64,000 nucleotides of DNA from Paenibacillus phyllosphaerae (lineage in GTDB: Bacteria; Bacillota; Bacilli; Paenibacillales; Paenibacillaceae). The DNA is taken from contig NZ_JACHXK010000009.1 in the NCBI RefSeq assembly GCF_014192105.1, forward strand, positions 62,001 to 126,000, in the 5' to 3' direction. A program made the translations under genes and the position numbers. This document shows, one piece after another, positions 22,200 to 31,459 of the stretch. The notes below the pieces were generated by a model that saw only the letters and a list, made by a program, of their open reading frames with translations, did not search any database and was not told where the DNA came from. Numbering within the stretch: the first letter of the stretch is position 1; the number at the start of each line of letters is the position of its first letter.

Positions 22200-23945
22200 A
22201 TGCAGAAATCAACGCATATGAAAATACGGCTGGCGGCAGCGGTGCTGCTCGTCGTGGCTATTGGATTGGGGGCATGGTTCGCCATGACAAGGAACAACGA
22301 AGAAGCGGAAGTGTACGCGGCCTATAACGGCCATGGCGGCACGTTCAAGAACACCTTGGTGCCGTTCGACACGCCGGACCCGAGCGTCGTGTACAAGGAC
22401 GGTTACTACTATATGACGTTCACGCATAACGGCGCGGATGTGATGGTGCTGAAGTCGCGGACGATCGATTTCAAGCAGGCGGAGCGCAAGACCGTCTGGT
22501 ATCCGGACGTGGGGACCGCCTATTCCGCGAACCTGTGGGCGCCGGAGATCCAGTATTTGCAGGGCAAATGGTATATCTATTTCGCCGCGGACGACGGCGC
22601 GAACGAGAATCACCGGATGTATGCGCTGGAAGCCGATACGGATGACCCGATGGGCAGCTATACGTTCAAAGGGCAAGTGACGGACGAGACGAATAAGTGG
22701 GCGATCGACGGGCTGGCGATGGAGCTTAACGGCAAGCTGTATTTTGTCTGGTCCGGCTGGGAAGGCGAGATCAACATCCAGCAGAACACCTATATCGCGC
22801 CGATGAGCGATCCGCTGACGATCAGCGGTCCGCGCGTGCTCCTCTCGGAGCCCGATCTGGCCTGGGAGAAGGCAGGCGGCCCGCCTTATATCAATGAAGG
22901 CCAATCCATTCTTCACCAGGACGGGCGCGTCCATATCGTCTACTCGGGCGCGGGCAGCTGGACGCCGTTCTATGCGCTCGGGATGCTGACCTTGGAAGAA
23001 GGCGCGGATCCTCTCATCCCGGCCAATTGGAAGAAGGCCGAGCAGCCGTTTCTGAAAATGGACGAAGATGCGGGCGTCTACGGTCCCGGGCATAATTCCT
23101 TCGTCACGTCCCCGGACGGCGAAGAGCAGTGGATCGTCTACCATGCGACAACGGCGCCGACGGATGGCTGGAGCAACCGCAGAGCCCGTGCCCAGAAGCT
23201 CGCTTGGGATGCGGACGGCAATCTGCAACTCGGCAAACCGCTGTCGCTCGATACCGCGATTCCGGTGCCGGCTGGTACCGGCGTGTTCAAGGCTGCGCCA
23301 GGCGGCAAGGAGGCGGTATTCGACCTGATCCCTTCGAAAGTGCCGACAGTCGCGGCGATCCTGCTGCATTACCGCAATGATTCTGGAGAAGCGCAGGAAG
23401 CAAGTATCCGAGCAGGCAGCGCAGCGCCAATCTCAATCTCGTTGCCGCCAGTCGATGGCACGGGCTATACCTACGCCGACATTCCGCTGGAAGCGGGCAT
23501 GAACGAGATCGCTATCGCGGTTGATGGCGATCAAGCCTCCATAGAGGCGATCGAACTGCCGCGTTACGAAGCGGAGAATGCCACGGCGCTTACGCATGGC
23601 ACGATCGAGGAGAATGCTTTTACCACATCGGGATTCGGGTATGCCGTGCTGTCGTCCGGCGAGGAAGAAGCGCTCCGGTTCGACAACGTCATCGTGCCGG
23701 TGAGCGGCGTCTACCAGATTCGGCTGCAGGCGGCGAATGCCGCCGGCCAAGCGGCGAAGCTTACGGTCCGCACAAGCGGCGGCAAGTCCGATGAGATCGT
23801 GATTCCGTCCGGGGGAAGAAATGATTTCCAACCGCAGACGATTAGTTTGCAATTGAGCGCCGGTCCAAACACCCTTATACTTGAACATGCTACCGACGAG
23901 GTGCAGCTCGATTATATCGACGTAACGCGAACATTAACACCATAG
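22200..23945 (+). CDS. Glycoside hydrolase family 43 with C-terminal CBM6/35-like domain
   Basis: This 581-residue protein begins with a signal or membrane anchor (residues 8-28). The five-bladed GH43 domain spans about 50-370. Likely catalytic residues are the base Asp in TPDPSVVY (about residue 60), the pKa-modulating Asp in WAIDG and the acid Glu in INEGQSIL. From about residue 455 the segment YEAENATAL to LDYIDVTRTL is a CBM6/35-type beta-sandwich that binds polysaccharide. The enzyme should trim arabinan or arabinoxylan at the cell surface, feeding the importer upstream. AAAGGAGACG precedes the ATG. The exact linkage is not readable. Confidence 0.85.
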   Translation: MQKSTHMKIRLAAAVLLVVAIGLGAWFAMTRNNEEAEVYAAYNGHGGTFKNTLVPFDTPDPSVVYKDGYYYMTFTHNGADVMVLKSRTIDFKQAERKTVWYPDVGTAYSANLWAPEIQYLQGKWYIYFAADDGANENHRMYALEADTDDPMGSYTFKGQVTDETNKWAIDGLAMELNGKLYFVWSGWEGEINIQQNTYIAPMSDPLTISGPRVLLSEPDLAWEKAGGPPYINEGQSILHQDGRVHIVYSGAGSWTPFYALGMLTLEEGADPLIPANWKKAEQPFLKMDEDAGVYGPGHNSFVTSPDGEEQWIVYHATTAPTDGWSNRRARAQKLAWDADGNLQLGKPLSLDTAIPVPAGTGVFKAAPGGKEAVFDLIPSKVPTVAAILLHYRNDSGEAQEASIRAGSAAPISISLPPVDGTGYTYADIPLEAGMNEIAIAVDGDQASIEAIELPRYEAENATALTHGTIEENAFTTSGFGYAVLSSGEEEALRFDNVIVPVSGVYQIRLQAANAAGQAAKLTVRTSGGKSDEIVIPSGGRNDFQPQTISLQLSAGPNTLILEHATDEVQLDYIDVTRTLTP

Positions 23946-23966
23946 GGGATAAGGGGATGTAGGCCA

Positions 23967-25274
23967 ATGACAGGCTTGTCCAACGCGAAATCGGCCCTCA
24001 CCGGAGTGATGGCCCTCCTGACGGCAGGCCTGGTCTTGGCCGGCTGCGGCAACAGCGCCTCAAGCGCCGAGAGTACGGAGGCCGTATCGACCGATGCGGT
24101 CCAGCTAGAATATTGGACGCCCTTCAGCGGCGGGGATAATCTGTTCATGACCGAGATGGTCGACCAGTTCAACCAGGAGCACAAGGAGATTCAGGTGGTC
24201 CAGATGAATTCGCGGCTGGACGATTATTATTCCCGCCTGCGGACGGCGATTCTGTCCGGCAATGCCCCGGATGTCGCCATTATTCATGCCAGCTCGCTGC
24301 CGCGCTTTGTCCAGAACGGGTACATAGAGGATTTATACGAGCCTGCGCAGGAAGCGGGGCTGGACTTCGGTATTTTTAACCAGACGATCATGAAGGCTTC
24401 CCAATTCCAGGGCAGGCCTTATGCAGTGCCGCTCGATACGCACACGCTGGTCCTGTATTACAACAAAACGTACTTAAGTCAGGCGGGACTGCTGGATCCG
24501 CAAGGCAAGCCGATACTGGAGCAAGGAGAGACGGGGTTCACTTCCTTCCTGCAGCAGTTGAAACGGACGGTTCCGGCGGATGTGGCGCCGCTCGCCCAGC
24601 CGAGCACGCGCATCGATTCCGTGTGGCTGTGGTGGAGCCTGTATAACCAAATCGAAGGAGGCGGCGCTTTCTACGACGCTTCGGGGACGAAGGCGGTCAT
24701 GGACAATCCGGCAGCCTTAAAGGCGCTCACGTACATCAATGGGTTGTACGCAAGCGGGCTCATTCCCGCGAACATTACCGACGCGTTCAAAATGTTCCAC
24801 GACGGCAAAGCGGCCGCCCTCATAACGGGCGTATGGGCGACAGGAGCGCTCGAGCAGGCGGAGCAGCTCGACTTCGGCGTCGTGCCGTTGCCCACGCTGT
24901 ACGACAAACCGGCGGCATGGGCGGATTCGCACACGCTGACGATTCCCGCGCAGCACGAGATGACCCCCGAGAAGCGGCAGGCGGCGATGATCTTCATGAA
25001 ATGGCTCGCCGAGCATGGCGCGATGTGGGCCGAGGCCGGGCATGTACCGAGTGTAAGCGCTGTCTTGAATGCCGAGGCGTTCAAGGCGCTGAACTATCGC
25101 AGCGATTATGCGGCCGCCGCCAATTCGGTCGTCTTCTGGCCGAAGGCGACGAAGCAATTCTCGATGGTCGAAGTCCTCATCCGGCAATTCGAGCGCATGA
25201 TCTATCGGGAACAGACGCCGGAGCAGACGCTGCATGCAGCGGTCCAAGAGATCGATGCCGAGCTCACGAAATAG
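23967..25274 (+). CDS. Second carbohydrate-binding lipoprotein (sensor-linked?)
   Basis: This is a 435-residue family 1 solute-binding lipoprotein (lipobox LAGC near residue 28), clearly related to the first one in the locus: FWTPF-like YWTPFSGGDNLF, then PDVAIIHASSLPRF and YAVPLDTHTLVLYYNKTYL. It has no permease of its own and lies directly upstream (15 bp) of the kinase gene. In similar loci such extra binding proteins present the sugar to the kinase. That role, or a second ligand for the same permeases, are both possible. Confidence 0.85.
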   Translation: MTGLSNAKSALTGVMALLTAGLVLAGCGNSASSAESTEAVSTDAVQLEYWTPFSGGDNLFMTEMVDQFNQEHKEIQVVQMNSRLDDYYSRLRTAILSGNAPDVAIIHASSLPRFVQNGYIEDLYEPAQEAGLDFGIFNQTIMKASQFQGRPYAVPLDTHTLVLYYNKTYLSQAGLLDPQGKPILEQGETGFTSFLQQLKRTVPADVAPLAQPSTRIDSVWLWWSLYNQIEGGGAFYDASGTKAVMDNPAALKALTYINGLYASGLIPANITDAFKMFHDGKAAALITGVWATGALEQAEQLDFGVVPLPTLYDKPAAWADSHTLTIPAQHEMTPEKRQAAMIFMKWLAEHGAMWAEAGHVPSVSAVLNAEAFKALNYRSDYAAAANSVVFWPKATKQFSMVEVLIRQFERMIYREQTPEQTLHAAVQEIDAELTK

Positions 25275-25289
25275 GCAAGGGGAGCGCAC

Positions 25290-27086
25290 ATGATGATATT
25301 TACATCGCTTAGAAGATGGTTACGCAACTTGCCGCTTGCCCGCAAGCTCATTCTCGTCCAGGTCGCGCTGATCGTCGTTCCGCTCGGCGCGATGGGTTAC
25401 TTTGCTTTTGCCAGCTTCGCCGGGAAGATCGAGGAGCAGGTGGGCAAATACCAGCTGCAGACGCTCAAGCAAGTCACGCTGAACATCGATACGTACATGA
25501 ATGAGCTGAACCGGCTGTCGCTCATGCCTTATCAATATGAAGAGATTCTCGACTTTCTCGCTTCCTCCCGCGCGCCGGGGCAACCGCTGAGCCTCACGGA
25601 GATCGGCCAGCTGAACAATTTCGTCTCCAAGGTATTCCTGAACGGCCGCGTCGACATTATGGGCATCTCGTTGGTCGGAGATAAGGGCGCTTCCTACGTG
25701 GTATTGCCCGAGAGCCAATATATGACGACCTACCAGCTGGAGGGCGGGACGGAATGGCTCGAGCAGGCGAAAGGCAAATTCGGCGAACCGACCTTCATTA
25801 CGACGCACGAGGTCCAATCCACGAGCGGCACGGTCTATCAGGTGTTCTCGATCGCCCGCGAACTGCGCAGCTTCGACAGCGGGCAAATACTCGGCTACAT
25901 CGCGATCGATATCGATCCGAAGGCCGTACGCAACCTGCTCGCCCAGGTGAGCATGGGCAGCGAAGAATCGCTGTATATCGCCGACAGTGCCGGTGATCTG
26001 GTGCTGCGCAAGGACCAGGCGGCTGTCTATCCGCCGCTTGGCGAGCTGACGCAGGAAGCGGGCGTCTCCCATATGAACGTGGATGGTCAAAGCCTGCTCG
26101 TCGCGCACGTCAATTCCGACGTGACCGGCTGGACGACGGTGGGCGTCGTCCCGGTCGCGGAGCTGACGAAGGACAGCCTCGTCGTGCGCAACTCGATGAT
26201 GCTTATCGGCGCCATCTGCGTCGGGCTTGCCGTCTTAATCTCCGTGTTCATCGCCTTCCGGATGACGATGCCGCTGCGCAAGCTGCGAACCTTGATGCGC
26301 AAGGTCGAACGCGGCGACCTGAAGGTCTCGTTCCCGGTCGAGCAGTGGGATGAGGTCGGCCAACTCGGCAACGCGTTCAACATGATGGTCTCCCAGCTGA
26401 GCGAGCTGGGTTATCGGCTGTACGAGACTGAGATCCGGGAGAAGGATGCCGAGATCGCCGCGCTGCAGAGCAAGATCAATCCGCATTTTCTGTACAACAC
26501 GCTGGGATCGATCTCCATGTACGCCGAGGTGGAAGGCAATCGGGAGGTCGTGAAGATGACGAACAACCTCAGCCGCTTGCTGCGTTATTCCTTGAGCGGA
26601 CGCAAGGAGATCGTTACGCTTCGGGATGAGATCGAGCATGTGAGAGGCTACATGACCATTCAGAAGATGCGCTACGAGGACCGGATCCATTTTGGCTTGG
26701 ACGTGGAGGAGACGCTGCTGGAGTGTCCGGTCATTCCGCTCTTGATCCAGCCGATCGTGGAGAATGCGATCAATCATGGGTTGGACAAAGGAATCGGCGA
26801 AGGCCGCATAAACCTCGCTTGCCGCCGGCATCAAGGGATGCTGGCCATCGTGATCGAGGACGACGGAATCGGTATGACGTCAGAGCAGCTGAGTGTCATC
26901 CGGCAGCGATTGCACCATGACTATGACCTGGGCGGCACGTCGGGCAATGGCCTGATGAATGTGCACCGCCGCTTGCGGCTCCATTACGGCCAGCAATACG
27001 GCGTGCAGCTGGAGAGCATGCCGTTCCAAGGCTTGAAGGTGACGCTGACGATGCCGGTCACCTATCCGATGACGGAAACGGGATAG
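25290..27086 (+). CDS. YesM-like sensor histidine kinase
   Basis: This 598-residue membrane kinase has TM1 at about 19-42, an extracytoplasmic sensing domain to about 298, TM2 at about 300-322, HAMP to about 372, a His_kinase domain with the phospho-acceptor His399 in INPHFLYNTL, and an HATPase domain (IENAINHGLDKG N-box, then DDGIGM G-box). The class senses extracellular sugars or partner binding proteins and phosphorylates a YesN-type AraC regulator, here encoded 15 bp downstream. AAGGGGAG precedes the ATG pair at 25290/25293. Confidence 0.92.
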   Translation: MMIFTSLRRWLRNLPLARKLILVQVALIVVPLGAMGYFAFASFAGKIEEQVGKYQLQTLKQVTLNIDTYMNELNRLSLMPYQYEEILDFLASSRAPGQPLSLTEIGQLNNFVSKVFLNGRVDIMGISLVGDKGASYVVLPESQYMTTYQLEGGTEWLEQAKGKFGEPTFITTHEVQSTSGTVYQVFSIARELRSFDSGQILGYIAIDIDPKAVRNLLAQVSMGSEESLYIADSAGDLVLRKDQAAVYPPLGELTQEAGVSHMNVDGQSLLVAHVNSDVTGWTTVGVVPVAELTKDSLVVRNSMMLIGAICVGLAVLISVFIAFRMTMPLRKLRTLMRKVERGDLKVSFPVEQWDEVGQLGNAFNMMVSQLSELGYRLYETEIREKDAEIAALQSKINPHFLYNTLGSISMYAEVEGNREVVKMTNNLSRLLRYSLSGRKEIVTLRDEIEHVRGYMTIQKMRYEDRIHFGLDVEETLLECPVIPLLIQPIVENAINHGLDKGIGEGRINLACRRHQGMLAIVIEDDGIGMTSEQLSVIRQRLHHDYDLGGTSGNGLMNVHRRLRLHYGQQYGVQLESMPFQGLKVTLTMPVTYPMTETG

Positions 27087-27101
27087 AGAGGAGAGGACGA
27101 T

Positions 27102-28733
27102 ATGCACCGTATTCTAATCGTGGACGACGAGACGATATTTCGCAGAGGACTTCGTAAAATGATCGAATCTTCGGGCTCTGGCGTATGGGAAGTGGTCGGT
27201 GAAGCAAAGGACGGCTATGACGCGTTGGAGCAGATTGAGCAACTGGCGCCCGATGTGCTTCTGACGGATATCCGGATGCCGCGGATGGACGGCATCTCCC
27301 TGCAGCAGATCGTCAAGGAACGCTTCCCGAAGCTGCGCGTCATCGTGCTGAGCGGCTACGATGAATTTACGTATTTGCAGCAATCGCTGCGGCATGGCGT
27401 ACGGGATTATCTGATGAAGCCGGTAGAGCGGGAGGAATTGTTCCATGCGCTCGGGAAGCTGGCCGTGGAGCTGGATGCCGCGCAGAAGGAGCAGGAATCC
27501 CATGCGCCGGAGCCGCCCGACGCGGCTCGGGTTCGGCAGCAGGTCAGTGAGCATCTGGTCGCAGGCCTGCTGCGCGGCGAGGTGCATGCGAGCGAGCTGG
27601 CGCTGCTCGGACGAATCGGCAGGCCGCTCGACGAGCCTTGCTTCGCGTGCATGATCATCAAGCTGGATAAGGATGCGCTCGATCAAGATCGTTACGCGAA
27701 GGCCGACCCATCGCTGTTCCAACTGTACATCCAGCAGATGGTGCAGGAGTTATTGGATCAGAAGGCGAAGGGATTCGCCTTCGTCATCTCGGATACCGAG
27801 GTCGTGGCGCTCATTAACGTGAAACAGCAGCCTCAGGCGGAAGAGGAGCTGACGCTCATGTCGGCCTCGATCCGCAAGCGGATGATCTCCCTCTCGAATT
27901 TGACGGTGACGATCGGGCTTGGCCGCATTCTGGAGGGCGCGGATAGCATTCCGCAGTCGTTCGCGGAGGCGCGCATCGCGCTGCTCCACAGGCTGATCGT
28001 CGGCGGCGACCGCGTTCTCAGCTACAGCCAGACACGGCAGAGCCATCACGAGCTGGCCTTGGATGTGAAGGAATGGTCCTGGGATCTGCTCGAGACGGCC
28101 ATCTATGAGGGGAAGATAGAAGAGACGCAGCAGCTGGTGCGCACGTTCATTACCGATCTGTGCCAGCATGCCAAGAGCCCGGAGACGATCCACCAGCAGC
28201 TGTGCAAGCTGCTCATCTATTACTATGAGCAGGCGGAGAAGCTGCAGTTGACGAAGGCTTGGCTCGGCGATAAGACGATCCAGTCGGCTATGCTCGAGCT
28301 ATGCTCCATCACGTCCCGTGCCGAGCTGATCGACCTGTGCAGCAGGCAGCTGGGGCGGCTTGCCGGCTGCATGGCCAAGTCGCCCCGCCAACAGGGCAGC
28401 GATCCGATCGAGCGGGCGCTGCGTTACGTGAAGCAGCATTACCGGCAGCCGCTGACGCTGCGGGATGTGGCGGAGCATGTCTATCTGAACCCGGCCTACT
28501 TCTGCACCTTATTCAAGCAGCGCACGGGCAAGTCCCTGGTCGAGTATTGGACGGATCTTCGCATCCATGAGGCGAAGAAGCAACTGTCCTCCTCGAACGA
28601 GAAGGTGACAGTTATCGCGGAGTCGATCGGCTTCGGCAACGTGCGCCACTTCAACCGGGTGTTCAAGAATGCGACTGGGGCAACGCCCAACGATTACCGC
28701 GAACAGGCGCGGGCGATGATCGGTCATTCATGA
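27102..28733 (+). CDS. YesN-like response regulator with AraC DNA-binding domain
   Basis: This 543-residue regulator has a receiver domain (1-120; phospho-Asp56 in LLTDIRMPRMD, acidic DDE at 8-10, and Lys in LMKPVERE). A middle linker region of about 300 residues follows, then two AraC HTH motifs at about 434-540 (LTLRDVAEHVYLNPAYFCTLF and VIAESIGFGNVRHFNRVFK). It should activate the upstream ABC/GH43 genes when phosphorylated by the kinase. A strong terminator begins two bases after the stop. Confidence 0.93.
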   Translation: MHRILIVDDETIFRRGLRKMIESSGSGVWEVVGEAKDGYDALEQIEQLAPDVLLTDIRMPRMDGISLQQIVKERFPKLRVIVLSGYDEFTYLQQSLRHGVRDYLMKPVEREELFHALGKLAVELDAAQKEQESHAPEPPDAARVRQQVSEHLVAGLLRGEVHASELALLGRIGRPLDEPCFACMIIKLDKDALDQDRYAKADPSLFQLYIQQMVQELLDQKAKGFAFVISDTEVVALINVKQQPQAEEELTLMSASIRKRMISLSNLTVTIGLGRILEGADSIPQSFAEARIALLHRLIVGGDRVLSYSQTRQSHHELALDVKEWSWDLLETAIYEGKIEETQQLVRTFITDLCQHAKSPETIHQQLCKLLIYYYEQAEKLQLTKAWLGDKTIQSAMLELCSITSRAELIDLCSRQLGRLAGCMAKSPRQQGSDPIERALRYVKQHYRQPLTLRDVAEHVYLNPAYFCTLFKQRTGKSLVEYWTDLRIHEAKKQLSSSNEKVTVIAESIGFGNVRHFNRVFKNATGATPNDYREQARAMIGHS

Positions 28734-28735
28734 AG

Positions 28736-28799
28736 AAGAGCGTCGGCATTAGGACATGGCATGGAGTCCTAGTGCCGACGCTCTTTGATTTTATAATGG
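28736..28799 (+). terminator. Terminator of the sugar locus
   Basis: AAGAGCGTCGGCA with an inner TAGGAC (28736-28754) pairs with GTCCTA and TGCCGACGCTCTT (to 28795), followed by TTGATTTTAT. It closes the 10-kb locus. Confidence 0.85.
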
Positions 28800-28809
28800 G
28801 ATGGACCCT

Positions 28810-29748
28810 CTACGCTCTCGGCTCCCAAACCGCGTCCGGAATCGGATCGTTGAACATCTTCTTGCCCGCATATAGATAACCTCTGACATATTGCTCGTAT
28901 TCGCCGTTGTCCGCAGGCATGCCGGCATTGAACCGGATGAACGTTAAGCCGCCCTCAGCGAGATCGTAACGCAGCTGCATGTAATTGCGCCAATATTGCT
29001 TGACGTCAAAGGCATCGGCGCTGTCGCCGTAATTGCCCAGATCGATGCCTTCCGCCGTCGCGAACGCCGGGGAAGAGAACTCGACTTGTTTGACGATCCC
29101 GCTCTCCATTGCAATCCGAATATAGTTTCGCGCGGAGCGATAGATGAGCTCGTCGTTCCCCGTTTCGGTCGGACGGCCCAAGATCGCCAGCACCTCGCCT
29201 TGAGTCATGCCGAGCGCGATCTTGCCGATGGATTGGCCCGGTACGATCAGATAGTCCGAGTTCTGCTCTTCCATTCGTTCGTGCTCCGTCGTCTGGCCGG
29301 TGCCGGCAGCGGGTTCCGGATCGTTCCGGTACGGAAAAGCGCCGTCCGTCAGTTGAGCGGAGGTCACTTTCTTCAGTTTGCCGTTCCCATTGTCGTAATA
29401 GATGTCCGACGTATAGCGATTCACATAGAAATCGTTGATCTTCCTCGTATTGCCGCTAGTAATCTCCTGGAATAGCGTCACTTTATATTTGTCGTCGATG
29501 AGTTCCGCATCCGATAGCCACAGCGGCAGCTGCAGCTGTTTGCCCAGCATTTTCTTCACCCGATTGACGGCTTCCTGCGCGGTAAGGATTCGATTCCATC
29601 CGCTGCCTTGCTCCTGAACGTCTGTTCCGATATCCGCGTTATCCTCCGTCTGGGTCGGATTGCTCAACGGCTCGGCCGCGTTCGTGCAGCCGATGACGCT
29701 CATTGAGAGGGCAGCCAGGATCCAAACAGCCTTTATGTAGCCTTTCAT
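28810..29748 (-). CDS. Lipoprotein with a BamE/SmpA-like segment
   Basis: This 312-residue lipoprotein has lipobox VIGC (Cys about 21). Residues 55-120 resemble a PepSY-like alpha/beta unit, and about 170-240 read QSIGKIALGMTQGEVLAILGRPTETG, the helix-turn 'lightweight' motif seen in SmpA/OmlA-type domains. The function is unknown; such domains usually mediate protein contacts at the membrane. TAGGAGGA precedes the ATG. It is convergent to the sugar locus. Confidence 0.65.
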   Translation of the reverse strand: MKGYIKAVWILAALSMSVIGCTNAAEPLSNPTQTEDNADIGTDVQEQGSGWNRILTAQEAVNRVKKMLGKQLQLPLWLSDAELIDDKYKVTLFQEITSGNTRKINDFYVNRYTSDIYYDNGNGKLKKVTSAQLTDGAFPYRNDPEPAAGTGQTTEHERMEEQNSDYLIVPGQSIGKIALGMTQGEVLAILGRPTETGNDELIYRSARNYIRIAMESGIVKQVEFSSPAFATAEGIDLGNYGDSADAFDVKQYWRNYMQLRYDLAEGGLTFIRFNAGMPADNGEYEQYVRGYLYAGKKMFNDPIPDAVWEPRA

Positions 29749-29867
29749 ATTGTCCTCCTATTGAATCATGAAGAAGCGGCCAGACTTCGCGCCGATTATC
29801 TGTTATCTATTATAAGCGATCTCTGGGCGATATTCGGTATTTTGACATACATTTATGGCGATGCAGA

Positions 29868-29898
29868 CAAAAAAATAACCCGCTGCGCAAGGCGGGTT
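29868..29898 (-). terminator. Terminator on the minus strand
   Basis: GCGGGTT/AACCCGC arms (29892-29898 and 29877-29883) are followed on the minus strand by a TATTTTTTTG run. It lies 36 bp beyond the stop of the ccdC remnant. Confidence 0.7.
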
Positions 29899-29933
29899 CT
29901 AGGTCGATCTATGAGAGGAACTGATCGATCGGC

Positions 29934-30480
29934 TTAGATGCTGCGCGAAACGCCACGAGCAGCTTGTTTCGGAGAATGGACCAGCCGGAACTTAATGAAA
30001 CTTACGATCCGCCAAGTCGCGATATAGCCGAAGGTCATGAGGTTGCACATAAACCCAAGCGTACCCGGATCGATGGATGTTATCGTTGCAATCGCGACGA
30101 AACGCAGCGCGAACAGTATGAGAAGCAGCGCAAAAACCGTCCTGTTCCGCTTGATGAACGTGCTGCCGTCCCGCACTTCAAAATTGGTCGACTCGAATCA
30201 ACGGAATCGAGACCAGGACGCCGATAGCGATCGCAAGGATCGCTTGCTCCTCGCGGATATGCAGCGAAGGATCGAGCAATTGCGTAAGCGATGCCGCAAT
30301 GAAGAAGACCGGCAGCAATAAGGTTGCGCCTGCCTTATTTTCTCCGTTTAGGGAGCGACTCCATAGTGTGTCTAGTCATCGATTCAAGGTGATAATCGTC
30401 ATATCGATCGCCAGCGTAATGGAAACCGCGCAACCGAGGAACACTGAAGAGGACAAAACGTACAGGGAGCTGCACACCAT
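29934..30480 (-). pseudogene. ccdC: Broken ccdC-family membrane protein gene
   Basis: The minus strand carries a recognisable CcdC-like protein in pieces. The last 80 residues (RDGSTFIKRNRTVFALLLIL... FGYIATWRIVSFIKFRL) match the CcdC C-terminal half. Immediately upstream the continuation ILAIAIGVLVSIPLIRV lies in another frame, with a one-base shift near 30186-30192. The N-terminal helix frame (ITLAIDMTIITLNR) meets a TGA at 30378-30376. The total span of about 182 codons matches the family length. Two independent lesions argue for a pseudogene rather than one sequencing error. Its 5' end overlaps the start of the divergent NlpC/P60 gene. Confidence 0.7.
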
Positions 30481-31204
30481 GAGATGGACATCTACGACAG
30501 TGTTAGCGATTAGTCTTACCCTCGGTTTAACGGCTTGTGCCCGCAGTAACGAGCCGCTTCAGCGGCAAGATCAGGTTCGCAGCCAGAATGTCACTGATAA
30601 CAAACTGACCGATCCTCGCATCGTGGCCGAGGACAAGGATTTGAAGCAAGGCGACCTTGGCATAGGTGGAGGCGGCAGTGCGGACAGGCCGTTCGCTGCG
30701 CAAGCGGCGATCCCTCAGGTATTCCCGAATTGGTCGGTCAAGCCCATCAACGGCAGCTATGCGGAGAATGCCATCGCAACCGCGCAACAATTCATGGGCA
30801 CTCCTTATCTATACGGCTCTGACCGAGATGATCCGTCCTCGTTCGATTGCTCGGATTTCACCCGATGGGCCTATCTATCGGGAATCGGCATGGATCTTCC
30901 GCTCGATTCGCGCAGCCAAGCCCGCTATGTCCAAGCTTATTCGAACCGGTCCTACTATAATCTGAACAACGCCCGCCGCGGCGATCTGTTGTTCTTCACC
31001 TCGTTCAACGGCGTGAATCCGGATCAATACCAAGGCGTCTCGAAGACCGTCGATTCGGTGTCCCATTGCGGCATCTATCTGGGGAATGGCAAAATGATTC
31101 ATACCGCTTCGCCCCGCACCGGCGGCGTCCGCATCGACAATGTGTTCGGCAACCACCTGCAATGGCGGTTCTTTATGGGCGGCACGGTGCTGGATCAGAA
31201 GTAA
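30479..31204 (+). CDS. NlpC/P60 family lipoprotein
   Basis: This 241-residue lipoprotein has signal lipobox LTAC (Cys20), a polar linker of about 80 residues, then an NlpC/P60 cysteine peptidase domain. The nucleophile is in FDCSDFTRW, the His in SHCGIYLGNG, and a second His in IHTASP. Such enzymes cut peptide cross-links or stems in peptidoglycan. The frame is open to 30299, but ATG 30479 has GGGAGC upstream and gives the lipoprotein signal. It resembles the pair at 46.4-47.6 kb in its catalytic core. Confidence 0.88.
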   Translation: MRWTSTTVLAISLTLGLTACARSNEPLQRQDQVRSQNVTDNKLTDPRIVAEDKDLKQGDLGIGGGGSADRPFAAQAAIPQVFPNWSVKPINGSYAENAIATAQQFMGTPYLYGSDRDDPSSFDCSDFTRWAYLSGIGMDLPLDSRSQARYVQAYSNRSYYNLNNARRGDLLFFTSFNGVNPDQYQGVSKTVDSVSHCGIYLGNGKMIHTASPRTGGVRIDNVFGNHLQWRFFMGGTVLDQK

Positions 31205-31252
31205 GGTCGCATGCGCAAGCGCTGCTTCGTTCTCCCGACAAGCATTCTCCCT

Positions 31253-31300
31253 AACGTCGACCATCAGGCTGCCTAGCCCGGCGGTCGACGTTATTTGCTT
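31253..31300 (+). terminator. Terminator after the NlpC/P60 lipoprotein gene
   Basis: AACGTCGACC (31253-31262) and GGTCGACGTT (31283-31292) make a perfect 10-bp stem with a 20-nt loop and ATTTGCTT after it. Confidence 0.65.
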
Positions 31301-31459
31301 CGTCTACCGTATCTTTCGTTAAGGAAACAAGCTGCATTCCTCGAACGATCCACTTCGCGGTTCATCTCGGAGACAATTTTTTATTCAATCTTAAGTTTAC
31401 CAGTATATGGATGGACGATATAGTTAACCTGACCATGTATGACGGGAGGGGCTGTATCT

